Source: Ralstonia thomasii (GTDB lineage Bacteria > Pseudomonadota > Gammaproteobacteria > Burkholderiales > Burkholderiaceae). Taken from it: 64,000 nucleotides of DNA. The position numbers and the translations under genes were made by a program. Positions 18,047-27,497 of this stretch are shown piece after piece (position 1 is the stretch's first letter; each line of letters begins with the position of its first letter). The notes beneath the pieces were generated by a model, which saw only the letters and a list, made by a program, of their open reading frames with translations, was not told where the DNA came from and searched no databases. The stretch lies in assembly GCF_958405895.1 (NCBI RefSeq), contig NZ_CATZAR010000003.1; one strand, given 5' to 3'.

Positions 18047-18523
18047 CTAAGCCGCCACCCACTCCCCCGACTTCCCCCCCCGCTTCTCCATCAACCGCAC
18101 ATCCCCAATCACCATCCCCCGATCTACAGCCTTACACATATCGTAGATCGTCAGCAGCCCCACCTGTACCGCAGTCAGCGCTTCCATTTCTACGCCGGTC
18201 TGCCCACGCGTCTCCGCCCGAACCGTACAGCGGACGGTGTGTGATGCCTCATCCAAGGAAAACTCCACCGCCACCTTCGTCAACGCCAGCGGATGGCACA
18301 ACGGAATCAAATCCGACGTCCGCTTTGAGCCTTGGATGGCGGCAACGCGCGCAATCCCCAGCACATCGCCTTTCTTGGCGTTGCCATCGCGCACCAGCGC
18401 AAACGTCTCGGGCAGCATGCGGATCGTGCCGGTGGCGACGGCCACGCGGTGTGTGACGGCCTTGTCGCCGACATCGACCATATGGGCTTGTCCGGCGGAA
18501 TCGAAGTGGGTGAGTTGCGACAT
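18047..18523 (-). CDS. moaC: Cyclic pyranopterin monophosphate synthase MoaC
   Basis: A 158-residue MoaC, the normal length. It converts the MoaA product into cyclic pyranopterin monophosphate in molybdenum cofactor synthesis. Family motifs are AAIQGSKRTSDLIPLCHPL and GVEMEALTAVQVGLLTIYDMCKA (read in two parts: GVEMEALTAV and GLLTIYDMCKA). It stands alone here; mobB, another molybdenum-cofactor gene, is at 35420. Confidence 0.96.
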   Translation of the reverse strand: MSQLTHFDSAGQAHMVDVGDKAVTHRVAVATGTIRMLPETFALVRDGNAKKGDVLGIARVAAIQGSKRTSDLIPLCHPLALTKVAVEFSLDEASHTVRCTVRAETRGQTGVEMEALTAVQVGLLTIYDMCKAVDRGMVIGDVRLMEKRGGKSGEWVAA

Positions 18524-18628
18524 GAGTGACAGCGCGTTTTGCGGGGCGGGGTACGAAGCGTTTTATGATAGCAAGCACCCAGCTTGCGGCGATGTTGCCG
18601 CGCTGATTCCGCTCTCCGTGCTTTCCGT

Positions 18629-20332
18629 ATGACGCTTTCCCTTTTTCGGCCGCGCGTCCGCAAGCTGACGGCCGCTGTGTTGTTGTCGACGTGGCTGGCG
18701 CCCTTGCCGTTGCCTGTGCTGGCGCAGGCGGTGGCGTCTTCCCCGCCGGCCTCCGTCAACCCGGGGTTGGGTTCCGCCGCGGCAGCGGATCAGGTGCAGA
18801 GCAACCTGAATCGCAGCGTGCAGATCGGCCGGCAGTCGCCGTATTTGCCGAAGGAGCCGACCGTCATCGACGCGCCGACATACGAGTTGCCCGATATGGG
18901 CGATCCGTCGACGGCGTCGCTGTCGCCCGAGATGGAGCGCCGCCTGGGCGACCGCGTGATGCGCCAGATCCGCCGCGATCCGGATTTCGTGCCCGACCCG
19001 CTGATCACCGATTACCTCAACACCATCGGCTACAAGCTGATCGAAGCCGCGCGCCGTCAGCACGTGGCGGGTAGCACGTCGGCGTCGAGCTTCGAGCTGT
19101 TTGCCGTGCGTGACCCCGGCATCAACGCGTTTGCGTTGCCGGGCGGCTACATCGGCGTGAACACGGGTACGTTGGTCGCGACCGACAGTGAGTCGGAGCT
19201 GGCCTCCGTGCTCGGCCACGAAATCGGCCACGTGCTGCAGCGGCATATTGCGCGCGGCATCGATAAATCCGGTGAGTCGATGTGGATTGCGCTGGCGTCG
19301 ATCCTGCTGGCGGGTCTGGCTGCCACCAAGAGCGGTGACGCCGCGCAGGCGCTCGCGATGGGCGGGCAGGCGGCGGCGGTGTCGAACCAGCTCGCGTTCT
19401 CGCGCGGCGCGGAACGCGAGGCCGACCGCGTCGGTTTCACGCTGCTCACCGGCGCAGGCTACAACCCGGACGGCATGCCGGACTTCTTCCGTCGCCTGCA
19501 GCGCGTCACGAACATTGCCGATACGGGCGTGATTCCCGGCTATGCGCGCACCCACCCGCTGACCGGCGAGCGCATCGCCGACATGGAAGACCGCGCGCGT
19601 GGCCTGCCACATCCGCGCCAACCGCGTCGCCCGGAATTTGGTTTTGCGAAGGTGCGTGCGCGCGTGCTGCAGGAAACGTCGACGAGCGCGTACATTGATG
19701 TGCGCAATGCGATGCGCTCGCAATTGTCGTCAACGCCGGATGCGCCGGTCGAGAAGCGCGCGGCGCTGTGGTACGGCGTGGCGGTTGCCAATCAGATGGC
19801 GGGACGGCTGGACGATGCTGAACAGGCGCTGCAGGAGGCGCGACGCCTGTACGGCAACATTCCCGGCATCACGTCCGGCAGCGTCGAGCTGGACGTCACG
19901 GCCATCGAACTGGCACGCGCGCGTAACCGTGCGCCCGAGGCGCTGACGTTGGCACGCGCGGCGCTGGCTGCGTATCCGCTGTCGCGCGCGGTGGGCATCA
20001 CTTATGCGCAAACGCTGCTATCTGCCGGCCGGACGGATGACGCGATTCCGTACCTGAAAGACAAGACCCGCGAAGACACTGCCCAGCCGATCTGGTGGGA
20101 CATGCTCGCCAGGGCCTACGCCGACAAGGGCAGGCGCGTTGAGCAGCATCGCGCGCTGGCAGAGAAATACGCGCGGGATGGGGCGTGGGGATCAGCAGTG
20201 GAGCAGCTCAAGCTCGCCCGCGATGCGGGGGATGCGGATTTCTACACGCTGTCCGAAGTCGATGCGCGCTTGCACCAGATGGAGCGGCAATACCGGGAAG
20301 AGAAGGCGGAAGACAAGGCGCTGCCGAAGTAG
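18629..20332 (+). CDS. M48 family periplasmic metalloprotease with TPR tail (BepA-like)
   Basis: A 567-residue protein. A signal peptide (about 1-33, ending near LAQA) directs it to the periplasm. The zinc-protease domain has HEIGH at 197-201 and the third ligand E264 in GAEREADR. The C-terminal half (about 340-560) is helical with TPR-like repeats. This is the architecture of BepA (YfgC), which checks assembly of outer-membrane proteins such as LptD. The ATG at 18629 gives the signal peptide at the very start; the open frame extends 15 codons further upstream. Confidence 0.9.
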   Translation: MTLSLFRPRVRKLTAAVLLSTWLAPLPLPVLAQAVASSPPASVNPGLGSAAAADQVQSNLNRSVQIGRQSPYLPKEPTVIDAPTYELPDMGDPSTASLSPEMERRLGDRVMRQIRRDPDFVPDPLITDYLNTIGYKLIEAARRQHVAGSTSASSFELFAVRDPGINAFALPGGYIGVNTGTLVATDSESELASVLGHEIGHVLQRHIARGIDKSGESMWIALASILLAGLAATKSGDAAQALAMGGQAAAVSNQLAFSRGAEREADRVGFTLLTGAGYNPDGMPDFFRRLQRVTNIADTGVIPGYARTHPLTGERIADMEDRARGLPHPRQPRRPEFGFAKVRARVLQETSTSAYIDVRNAMRSQLSSTPDAPVEKRAALWYGVAVANQMAGRLDDAEQALQEARRLYGNIPGITSGSVELDVTAIELARARNRAPEALTLARAALAAYPLSRAVGITYAQTLLSAGRTDDAIPYLKDKTREDTAQPIWWDMLARAYADKGRRVEQHRALAEKYARDGAWGSAVEQLKLARDAGDADFYTLSEVDARLHQMERQYREEKAEDKALPK

Positions 20333-20352
20333 GGCCGGTGGGCCGATCGGCG

Positions 20353-20934
20353 CTATTCCGCTGGCCGCGCCACGAAGCCATAGCGCTTTGCGACTTCTGC
20401 GCACGCAATCGGCTCGATGTCGAACGCCTGATCGCCCAGCGTCAGCGTTCCCAGCGCGGCTCCGCAGGCGTCTGCGTGCCATTGGGCCAACGACGAGAAC
20501 GGCTCCAGGTCATGATCGTGCAGCACGGCAATGGTCTCTTCCGCCTCACATCCGCCAACGCGGCCCGAGAGCAGCACGCTGCCGTGTTCGTCGACAAAGC
20601 AGCCGCTCGGCGAGAACGCAGCGCCGGTGGTCGTCGTGAATGCCGCCGGCGCGCAGTCGGCTGACAACCGCGCCACCCACGGCGTGTAATCGAGTTCGAC
20701 AAACACCCGCTGCGGCCCGTTTTGAAAGAACCAGCGCCCCGTATCGTCATGCGCGTAGTTGCGCACGATGAAATCGATGAGCGCGGTGTGGCGGATCGGC
20801 TCGCCGGAGAGTTTGTTGGCCTGCGCATATTCGTTGCGCATGCGCCATTGGCCGCGCCGATCCAGCGCCAGCCAGCCAACGCAATTCGGCACGTTCGGCC
20901 ACTTGGCCATGGCTTGGCGGACGATGTCATCCAT
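20353..20934 (-). CDS. Conserved hypothetical protein (DUF2946-unrelated, possibly DUF2944)
   Basis: A 193-residue soluble protein, acidic and free of signals or membrane helices. I recognise it as a conserved beta-proteobacterial protein and think it belongs to DUF2944, but I am not sure of the number. Visible motifs are WPNVPNCVGWLALDRRGQWR at the start and GRWFFQNGPQRVFVELDYTP in the middle. The ATG at 20934 overlaps the stop of the YheT hydrolase gene by 8 bases (20927-20934), so the two form an operon. Function unknown. Confidence 0.75.
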   Translation of the reverse strand: MDDIVRQAMAKWPNVPNCVGWLALDRRGQWRMRNEYAQANKLSGEPIRHTALIDFIVRNYAHDDTGRWFFQNGPQRVFVELDYTPWVARLSADCAPAAFTTTTGAAFSPSGCFVDEHGSVLLSGRVGGCEAEETIAVLHDHDLEPFSSLAQWHADACGAALGTLTLGDQAFDIEPIACAEVAKRYGFVARPAE

Positions 20935-22003
20935 GAGCGTCCTCCGCGTTGGCTTGGTGGCCCAGTACATCATCGAAAAAGCGCAGGACCCGTGCGGGCA
21001 TCCAATCGACGCGGCCCGTCTTGCCATGGCGCAGCAGGAAGCCGACATGGCCGCCGTGCAACGGTTGGTCCAGCGTGATGTCGGGGGACACGTCGGCCAT
21101 GCCGGGCAGATGCTGTCCGGGCAGGAACGGATCGTTGCGCGCGTTCAGCACCAGCACCGGCACGCGAACCTCGCGAAGCACGGGTTTGGACGAGGCGCGC
21201 GTCCAGTAGTCGAGCACGTCACGAAAACCGTGCAGCGGCGCGGTGACGAGGTTGTCGAATTGCCCCAGCGTGCGCGTGGCCATCATGGCGGCGCGGTCGT
21301 ACAGGCCGGGATGCTGGTCGAGCTTGGCGTTGGCCTTGTCTTTGAGCGTGCGCAGGAACATGCGCGTGTAGACCATGTTGAAGCCCTTGGACAACGCTGC
21401 GCCGCCGGCCCGCATGTCCAGTGGCGCGGAGACCGTCGCCGCGGCGCTCACGTAGCGGGCATCGGTGCCGTGCTCGCCCAGGTAGCGCAGCAGCGCGTTG
21501 CCGCCCAGCGAGATGCCGACAACCAGCAGCTTGCGGCTCTGCGGCTGGCAAACCGTCCGGTAAAGGCGTTCGAGGATCCACGCGATCTCGGCGCCATCGC
21601 CGCAGTGGTACATGCGCGGCGCGAGGTTCATCTCGCCCGAACACCCGCGAAAGTGCGGAATGACGCCTTGCCAGCGGCGCGCGCGCAGCGCGTCCATCAG
21701 CAGCCGCGCGTAATGGCTGCGCGAATCGCCCTCCAAGCCATGAAACATGACGACGAGCGGTGCGTGCGCGTCGGTCTCGTGCGTGGTCCAGTCGAGGTCG
21801 ATGAAGTCGTGGTCGGGCGTGTCCCAGCGTTCGCGCCGATACGCAATGCGCGGAAAGCGCCATAGGCGCGCGGGCACGATCGTCTGTGCATTGCCGCCGA
21901 TCAGCCACCACGGCGAACGGAACGCGTGCGGCTCGAACGGCCCTGCGAGCAGGGCGCCCAGATTCAGTTCAAAGGGAGTGGCGTGGCGAGACGGGTGGGT
22001 CAT
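20927..22003 (-). CDS. Alpha/beta hydrolase, YheT family
   Basis: A 358-residue protein of the YheT/ABHD1-3 branch of alpha/beta hydrolases. Features are the N-terminal GGNAQTIVPA, MFHGLEGDSRSHYAR at the oxyanion region, HFRGCSGEMN, the nucleophile elbow GISLGGN, and a C-terminal His in HGGHVGF. Substrate unknown; relatives act on esters or lipids. It is the first gene of a small operon with the hypothetical at 20353. Confidence 0.88.
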   Translation of the reverse strand: MTHPSRHATPFELNLGALLAGPFEPHAFRSPWWLIGGNAQTIVPARLWRFPRIAYRRERWDTPDHDFIDLDWTTHETDAHAPLVVMFHGLEGDSRSHYARLLMDALRARRWQGVIPHFRGCSGEMNLAPRMYHCGDGAEIAWILERLYRTVCQPQSRKLLVVGISLGGNALLRYLGEHGTDARYVSAAATVSAPLDMRAGGAALSKGFNMVYTRMFLRTLKDKANAKLDQHPGLYDRAAMMATRTLGQFDNLVTAPLHGFRDVLDYWTRASSKPVLREVRVPVLVLNARNDPFLPGQHLPGMADVSPDITLDQPLHGGHVGFLLRHGKTGRVDWMPARVLRFFDDVLGHQANAEDAHG

Positions 22004-22037
22004 CGATCGAGACGGCTGCCACGCCCAGCGCGGCAGC

Positions 22038-22478
22038 TTAGTGCAGAGAGTGCGTAACGCTGGCGATGGAGGCGGCCACGCGTTCTTCAGCGGCCTGGCT
22101 GGAATGGACGTGGGCGATGCGCCAGCCTTCGTGGTTCTGCATCAGCACGTAGGTCGTATGCACGTACAGATCGGCCTCGGTGGCGGTGGCCGAAAAGCGC
22201 AGCGCTTCCGTGGCTTCGAAAATCGACACACCCAGCGACGAATGCACCTGTTGCGAGAGGCATTCGATCCAGACCGGATTCTTCTCGACCAGCGCATCGA
22301 GGCAGCCGCGCAGCTGCTCGTGGCCGTGCAGGCGCTGGCCGTCGGGCAGGATGAAGCTCACCGAATCCTCGTCGAGCCACAGCTTGAGCGCGCCATCGGC
22401 ATCGCGGCGCTTGAGCGCATCGCGATAGGCTTCGAGGATGTCCTCGGCGGCTTCGAACAGGCGGGCAAATCGTGGCAT
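22038..22478 (-). CDS. NTF2/SnoaL-like protein
   Basis: A 146-residue protein with the SnoaL/NTF2 cone fold pattern: a helical N-terminus, ALKLWLDEDSVSFILPDGQRL (read as ALKLWLDEDS and FILPDGQRL), and a C-terminal strand pair TTYVLMQNHEGWRIAHVHSS. It resembles YybH-like stress-related proteins of unknown role. A longer frame exists, but the ATG at 22478 puts the start right before the fold. It lies 25 bases after waaF in the same direction and is probably co-transcribed. Confidence 0.78.
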   Translation of the reverse strand: MPRFARLFEAAEDILEAYRDALKRRDADGALKLWLDEDSVSFILPDGQRLHGHEQLRGCLDALVEKNPVWIECLSQQVHSSLGVSIFEATEALRFSATATEADLYVHTTYVLMQNHEGWRIAHVHSSQAAEERVAASIASVTHSLH

Positions 22479-22503
22479 GGCGGTGAACGTTAAGGACAGC
22501 GTA

Positions 22504-23529
22504 CTACTGCGGCTGCAGCAGCCGGCGCAATTCATGAAACACCATCTCGGGGCCGATGTCGCGCAGGCAGCGCAAGTGGCCCAGCGGGCATTCGCGTGCA
22601 AAGCACGGACTGCACTCCAGATGGAGCCACATGATACTCGCAGCAGGCGACAGCGGAGGCGTGTGGCGGGGGTCGCTGGAGCCGAACACGGCCACCTGCG
22701 GGCGCCCCAGGGCAGCCGTCACGTGCATCAGGCCGGAGTCGTTGCAGATGGCGGCTTCGGCGCGGGCGAGCAGTTCGATCGCTTCATCCAGCGAGGTCTC
22801 GCCGCACAGGTTGCGCACGAACGGCGCGCGCTCGACGATGGCGTTGGCCATCTCGCGGTCCTTGCCCGAACCGAGCGCGACGATCTGCGCGTACGGGAAC
22901 GAGCGGCGCAGCATCTGCGCCAGCTCTGCGAAGTGCTCGGCCGGCCAGCGCTTTGCTGGGCCGTATTCCGCGCCGGGGCAGAAGGCAATCAGCCGCGCGT
23001 TGCCAGGAATGCCGAACTTGGCGGACGTGGCTGCCACGCGCTGCACATCAACGTCCAGCTTCGGGTCGGGCAGCGTGTCGGGCAGCTTGGCATGGGGCTT
23101 GAAAGCCAGCGCCGCGTAGTGCTGCACCATCGGCGGACGCGCATTCTTGGGCGGATTCGGGTAGCGCACGTTCAGCACGCCCAGCCGCGACTCGCCCTTG
23201 TAGCCGATACGCAGCGGAATGCCGGCCAGCCACGGGATCAGCGCGCTCTTGAACGAGTTCGGCAGCACATAGGCTGCGTCGAAGGTTTCGCCCTTGAGCT
23301 GCTGCGCGAACATCGTGCGGCTGCCGAGCTGCAGCTTGCCGTGGGCAAGTTCGGTGGGCAGTACGCGTGCGATTTCCGGCATGCGCGCGAGCACGGGCGC
23401 CACCCATTTCGGGGCGATCGCGTGGATCTGCGCGCGCGGGTGCCGCGCCTTGAGCTGCGCAAACAGCGGCTGCGCCATCAGCGCATCACCGATCCAGTTG
23501 GGGGCGACGACGAGGATCTTGCGCATCAT
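22504..23529 (-). CDS. waaF: ADP-heptose:LPS heptosyltransferase II
   Basis: A 341-residue GT9 family glycosyltransferase that adds the second heptose to the lipopolysaccharide inner core. Typical motifs are KILVVAPNWIGDALMAQPLF at the start, CPGAEYGPAKRWPAEHFAEL in the middle and NDSGLMHVTAALGRPQVAVF, the ADP-heptose-binding region. The CFARECPLGHLRCL Cys-rich stretch near the end is also usual for WaaF. Confidence 0.95.
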   Translation of the reverse strand: MMRKILVVAPNWIGDALMAQPLFAQLKARHPRAQIHAIAPKWVAPVLARMPEIARVLPTELAHGKLQLGSRTMFAQQLKGETFDAAYVLPNSFKSALIPWLAGIPLRIGYKGESRLGVLNVRYPNPPKNARPPMVQHYAALAFKPHAKLPDTLPDPKLDVDVQRVAATSAKFGIPGNARLIAFCPGAEYGPAKRWPAEHFAELAQMLRRSFPYAQIVALGSGKDREMANAIVERAPFVRNLCGETSLDEAIELLARAEAAICNDSGLMHVTAALGRPQVAVFGSSDPRHTPPLSPAASIMWLHLECSPCFARECPLGHLRCLRDIGPEMVFHELRRLLQPQ

Positions 23530-23578
23530 CGAATCGCCTGGCGGGCGCGGCGTCCGGTGTACTGCAGGTGAATCGGGC

Positions 23579-23776
23579 TCAATGGTGGCCCTTCAGTTCA
23601 ACGCCGGGAGCCAGCTTGTAGACGGTGCCGCAGTACGGGCACTTGGCTTCGCCGGTGTCGGCGATGTCGAGGAACACGCGCGGGTGATAGTTCCAGGCCG
23701 GCGTTTTGGCGGTCGGGCAATGTAGCGGCAGGTCGTCTGCGCCGATTTCGATCGTGGGTGCGGTTTGCGTGGTCAT
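23579..23776 (-). CDS. Zinc-finger domain protein, CHCC type
   Basis: A 65-residue protein with four likely zinc ligands, C20, H31, C46 and C49 (CPYC), the zf-CHCC pattern found in NDUFS6-related small proteins. It is the usual length for the bacterial family. The role is unknown, possibly redox or assembly related. It lies 49 bases upstream of waaF on the same strand and is likely in the same operon. Confidence 0.88.
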   Translation of the reverse strand: MTTQTAPTIEIGADDLPLHCPTAKTPAWNYHPRVFLDIADTGEAKCPYCGTVYKLAPGVELKGHH

Positions 23777-23956
23777 GGTGAGTGAGGAGTGCCGGCGCGG
23801 TCTGAGCAGGTCAGCCGCGCCCTGATATGGGCCGCAGGTTCAAAAACCGACAAAGGCGAAATTGTAAGGGGTGGGCGCAGGCGCGCCAACGCCGATTGTT
23901 GCAGTGCGTGGCGCCCGGCATGAATCCCTCATTAGACGTGGCGCACGCGCTTTGTC

Positions 23957-23988
23957 GTTAAGCGGATGCTTAACATCAAAAGTATAAT
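23957..23988 (+). promoter_or_regulatory. Putative promoter and operator of azlC-azlD-rarD
   Basis: A perfect palindrome GTTAAGC GGAT GCTTAAC at 23957-23974 lies just before a consensus -10 hexamer TATAAT at 23983-23988 and covers the expected -35 position. No good -35 is visible, which suggests an activator- or repressor-controlled promoter. The rest of the 327-base gap (23777-24103) shows no gene. Confidence 0.6.
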
Positions 23989-24103
23989 CGTGTGTTTCCT
24001 ACGAGCCACCCATGTCGCCCCCGACGTTCCTGCGCGCCCGCGCTGCCGGCTGCCCCTGCCCGGCTCATCAAGAAGAGTCTTTTTCGCCACTTTTGGGGGC
24101 GCC

Positions 24104-24898
24104 ATGGCGCTAGTCCGCTGGGCGGCAGCCTTGCAGCGCCGCTGGGCGGCCATCGATCCGGCTGAACGTGCGGGCTTCTTTGCCGGCGTACGCGCCTATA
24201 TGCCGTCGATGCCGCCGGTGCTGGCCTGGGGGCTGGTGACTGGCGTGGCGATGAGCAAATCGGTACTGACCATCCCGCAGGCCATCGGCATGACGATCTT
24301 CGTGTATGCGGGGTCGTCGCAGCTGGCGGTGCTACCGCTGCTGGCAGCGGGCTTGCCGATCTGGACGGCGCTGCTGACGGCGTTCATCGTCAACGTTCGC
24401 TTCATCATCTTCAGCGCCGGGCTGATGCAGCATTTCGGGCATTTGCCGTTCATGCGGCGCGTGGTCCTGGGCGTGTTCAACGGCGATCTGCCGTTCGTGC
24501 TGTTCACCCAGCAGTACCCCTCGGCCGCGCCGCAGGCGGGCAAAGAGGGCTATTACTGGGGCATGGTCTTGCTGAGCTTCGTTGGCTGGCAGGTGTCGTC
24601 CATCCTGGGCATCGTCGCAGCGAGCCTGTTTCCCGATGCGTGGGGCTTGGCGCTGGCCGGGACGCTTGCGCTGATTCCCGTCATGGTGTCGACCATTCGT
24701 AGCCGTGCCACGCTCATGGCGGTGGCTGTGGCGGCGGTGCTGGCGCTGGTTGCCTTCAAGCTGCCGTATCGATTGAGCCTCGTAATTGCCGTCACGGGTG
24801 CGATGGCCGCCGGCTTGGCCGCGGACGAAGTCGCCGCGCGTCTGCAGTGGCAGCGCCGACGGGCCGCGCACGTCGCAATTGACGAGGACGATGCATGA
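24104..24898 (+). CDS. azlC: AzlC family branched-chain amino acid exporter, large subunit
   Basis: A 264-residue inner-membrane protein with about seven helices, matching AzlC (YgaZ). With AzlD it exports branched-chain or related amino acids. The family signature near VRAYMPSMPPVLAWGLVTGVAM and the motif YAGSSQLAVLPLL are present. The open frame extends 46 codons upstream, but the ATG at 24104 follows a G-rich ribosome binding site and fits the family length. Its stop overlaps azlD in ATGA (24895-24898). Confidence 0.9.
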   Translation: MALVRWAAALQRRWAAIDPAERAGFFAGVRAYMPSMPPVLAWGLVTGVAMSKSVLTIPQAIGMTIFVYAGSSQLAVLPLLAAGLPIWTALLTAFIVNVRFIIFSAGLMQHFGHLPFMRRVVLGVFNGDLPFVLFTQQYPSAAPQAGKEGYYWGMVLLSFVGWQVSSILGIVAASLFPDAWGLALAGTLALIPVMVSTIRSRATLMAVAVAAVLALVAFKLPYRLSLVIAVTGAMAAGLAADEVAARLQWQRRRAAHVAIDEDDA

Positions 24899-25218
24899 GC
24901 GCGCTCGAAATCTGGCTGGTCATTGCCGGCATGACGGTCGTGACAATCGTCACACGCTCGTTGTTCCTGATCGTGGGCAACCGCATGACCCTGCCCACCC
25001 GCGTGCAGCACGCGCTGCGCTTTGCGCCGGCTGCCGCGCTCGTCGCCATCGTCCTGCCCGACCTGCTCTGGAATCACGGGCACTTCGACGCGAGCTGGAC
25101 CAACCCGCGCCTGATGGCCGGAATTGCTGCCACCGCGTTCTACGTTGCCACGCGGCGCATGCTCGGCATGATCTTCGTCGGCATGGGCGTTTTTACCGTG
25201 CTGCGTCTCTGGGGATGA
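24895..25218 (+). CDS. azlD: AzlD family branched-chain amino acid exporter, small subunit
   Basis: A 107-residue protein with four helices, matching AzlD (YgaH), the small partner of AzlC. The conserved TRSLFLIVGNRMTLP region and the ALRFAPAAALVAIVLP helix are visible. It overlaps azlC by ATGA and rarD by ATGA (25215-25218), so the three are translationally coupled. Confidence 0.9.
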   Translation: MSALEIWLVIAGMTVVTIVTRSLFLIVGNRMTLPTRVQHALRFAPAAALVAIVLPDLLWNHGHFDASWTNPRLMAGIAATAFYVATRRMLGMIFVGMGVFTVLRLWG

Positions 25219-26117
25219 ACATGTCGGCTTCCAATCGCAACGGCGTGATCTTCGCGTTTCTGGCCTACACGATGTGGGGCTTGTTTCCGCTGTACTTCAA
25301 GCTGCTCAAGGCGGTGTCGCCGGTCGAGATTCTCTCGCACCGGGTGATCTGGTCATTGGCGGTGATGGTGGTGATCCTGCTCGCGAAGCGGCACGGGGCG
25401 TGGTTGTGGGCGCTGCGCACGCAACCGCGTGTGGTGGGGCGCTACGCGGTCAGCACCAGTCTGTTGGCTGCGAACTGGCTGACCTACATCTGGGCCGTCA
25501 ACCACGACCATGTGCTCGAAGCCAGCCTGGGCTATTTCATCAACCCGCTGGTGGTGGTGATGCTCGCCGCGCTGGTGCTGGGCGAGCGGCTGCGGCCGGT
25601 GCAGTGGGTGTCGGTGGCGCTGGCGGCAGCCGGCGTGTCGTGGCTGACCTGGCAGGCCGGCACGCTGCCGTGGATTGCCCTGGCGCTGGCGTTCTCGTTC
25701 GGGTTCTACGGCCTGCTGCGCAAGACCTCGCCGCTGGGCGCGCTGGAAGGGCTGACGCTGGAGACGTTGCTGCTGTTCCCGCTGGCGCTGGCCTATCTCG
25801 GCTGGCTGGCTTCGCAGCATCAGAACGCCTTCCTGGCCGCGTCGCCGGGCACGCAGTGGCTGCTGGCGCTGGCCGGCCCGCTGACGGCGCTGCCGCTGCT
25901 GCTGTTTGGTGCCGGCGCGCGGCGGATTCCGCTGTCGCTGCTGGGTTTGCTGCAATACGTGAGCCCAACGCTGCAACTGCTGCTGGGCGTATGGCTCTAC
26001 AACGAGCCGTTTGCGGGGCCCAAGGTGGCGGGCTATGTGCTGATCTGGGCGGGTCTTGCGGTGTATTCAGCCGAAAGCTGGATGCAACTGCGCCGCCGCA
26101 CGCCGCTGCCGGCGTAG
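25215..26117 (+). CDS. rarD: EamA family transporter RarD
   Basis: A 300-residue inner-membrane drug/metabolite transporter with ten helices, matching RarD. Family features are YTMWGLFPLYFKLL, SHRVIWSL and, in the second half, PLLLFGAGARRIPLSLLG and LQYVSPTLQLLLGV. RarD substrates are not known with certainty. The ATG at 25215 overlaps the azlD stop by four bases; the much longer open frame upstream is an artefact of GC-rich sequence. A hairpin follows at 26129. Confidence 0.92.
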   Translation: MNMSASNRNGVIFAFLAYTMWGLFPLYFKLLKAVSPVEILSHRVIWSLAVMVVILLAKRHGAWLWALRTQPRVVGRYAVSTSLLAANWLTYIWAVNHDHVLEASLGYFINPLVVVMLAALVLGERLRPVQWVSVALAAAGVSWLTWQAGTLPWIALALAFSFGFYGLLRKTSPLGALEGLTLETLLLFPLALAYLGWLASQHQNAFLAASPGTQWLLALAGPLTALPLLLFGAGARRIPLSLLGLLQYVSPTLQLLLGVWLYNEPFAGPKVAGYVLIWAGLAVYSAESWMQLRRRTPLPA

Positions 26118-26128
26118 TCCCCGCCAAT

Positions 26129-26154
26129 CGGCCTCGGCAAGACGGCCGAGGCCG
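26129..26154 (+). terminator. GC-rich hairpin after rarD
   Basis: A perfect 10-bp stem CGGCCTCGGC/GCCGAGGCCG with a 6-base loop follows the rarD stop by 11 bases. There is no T tract, so it is at best a weak or Rho-assisted terminator. Confidence 0.5.
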
Positions 26155-26236
26155 GAGGACTCCGCCGAGAAACGCACGTTTTGACCAGGCGCATCGGGTA
26201 AAATCGCTGTTTTCCGCGATTTCTTCCGAAGCTGCC

Positions 26237-27448
<1,212 letters not shown>

Positions 27449-27497
27449 CCGCCAGCGCCGCCAACATCCCCACCACAACAACGAGACACCGCCGCCC

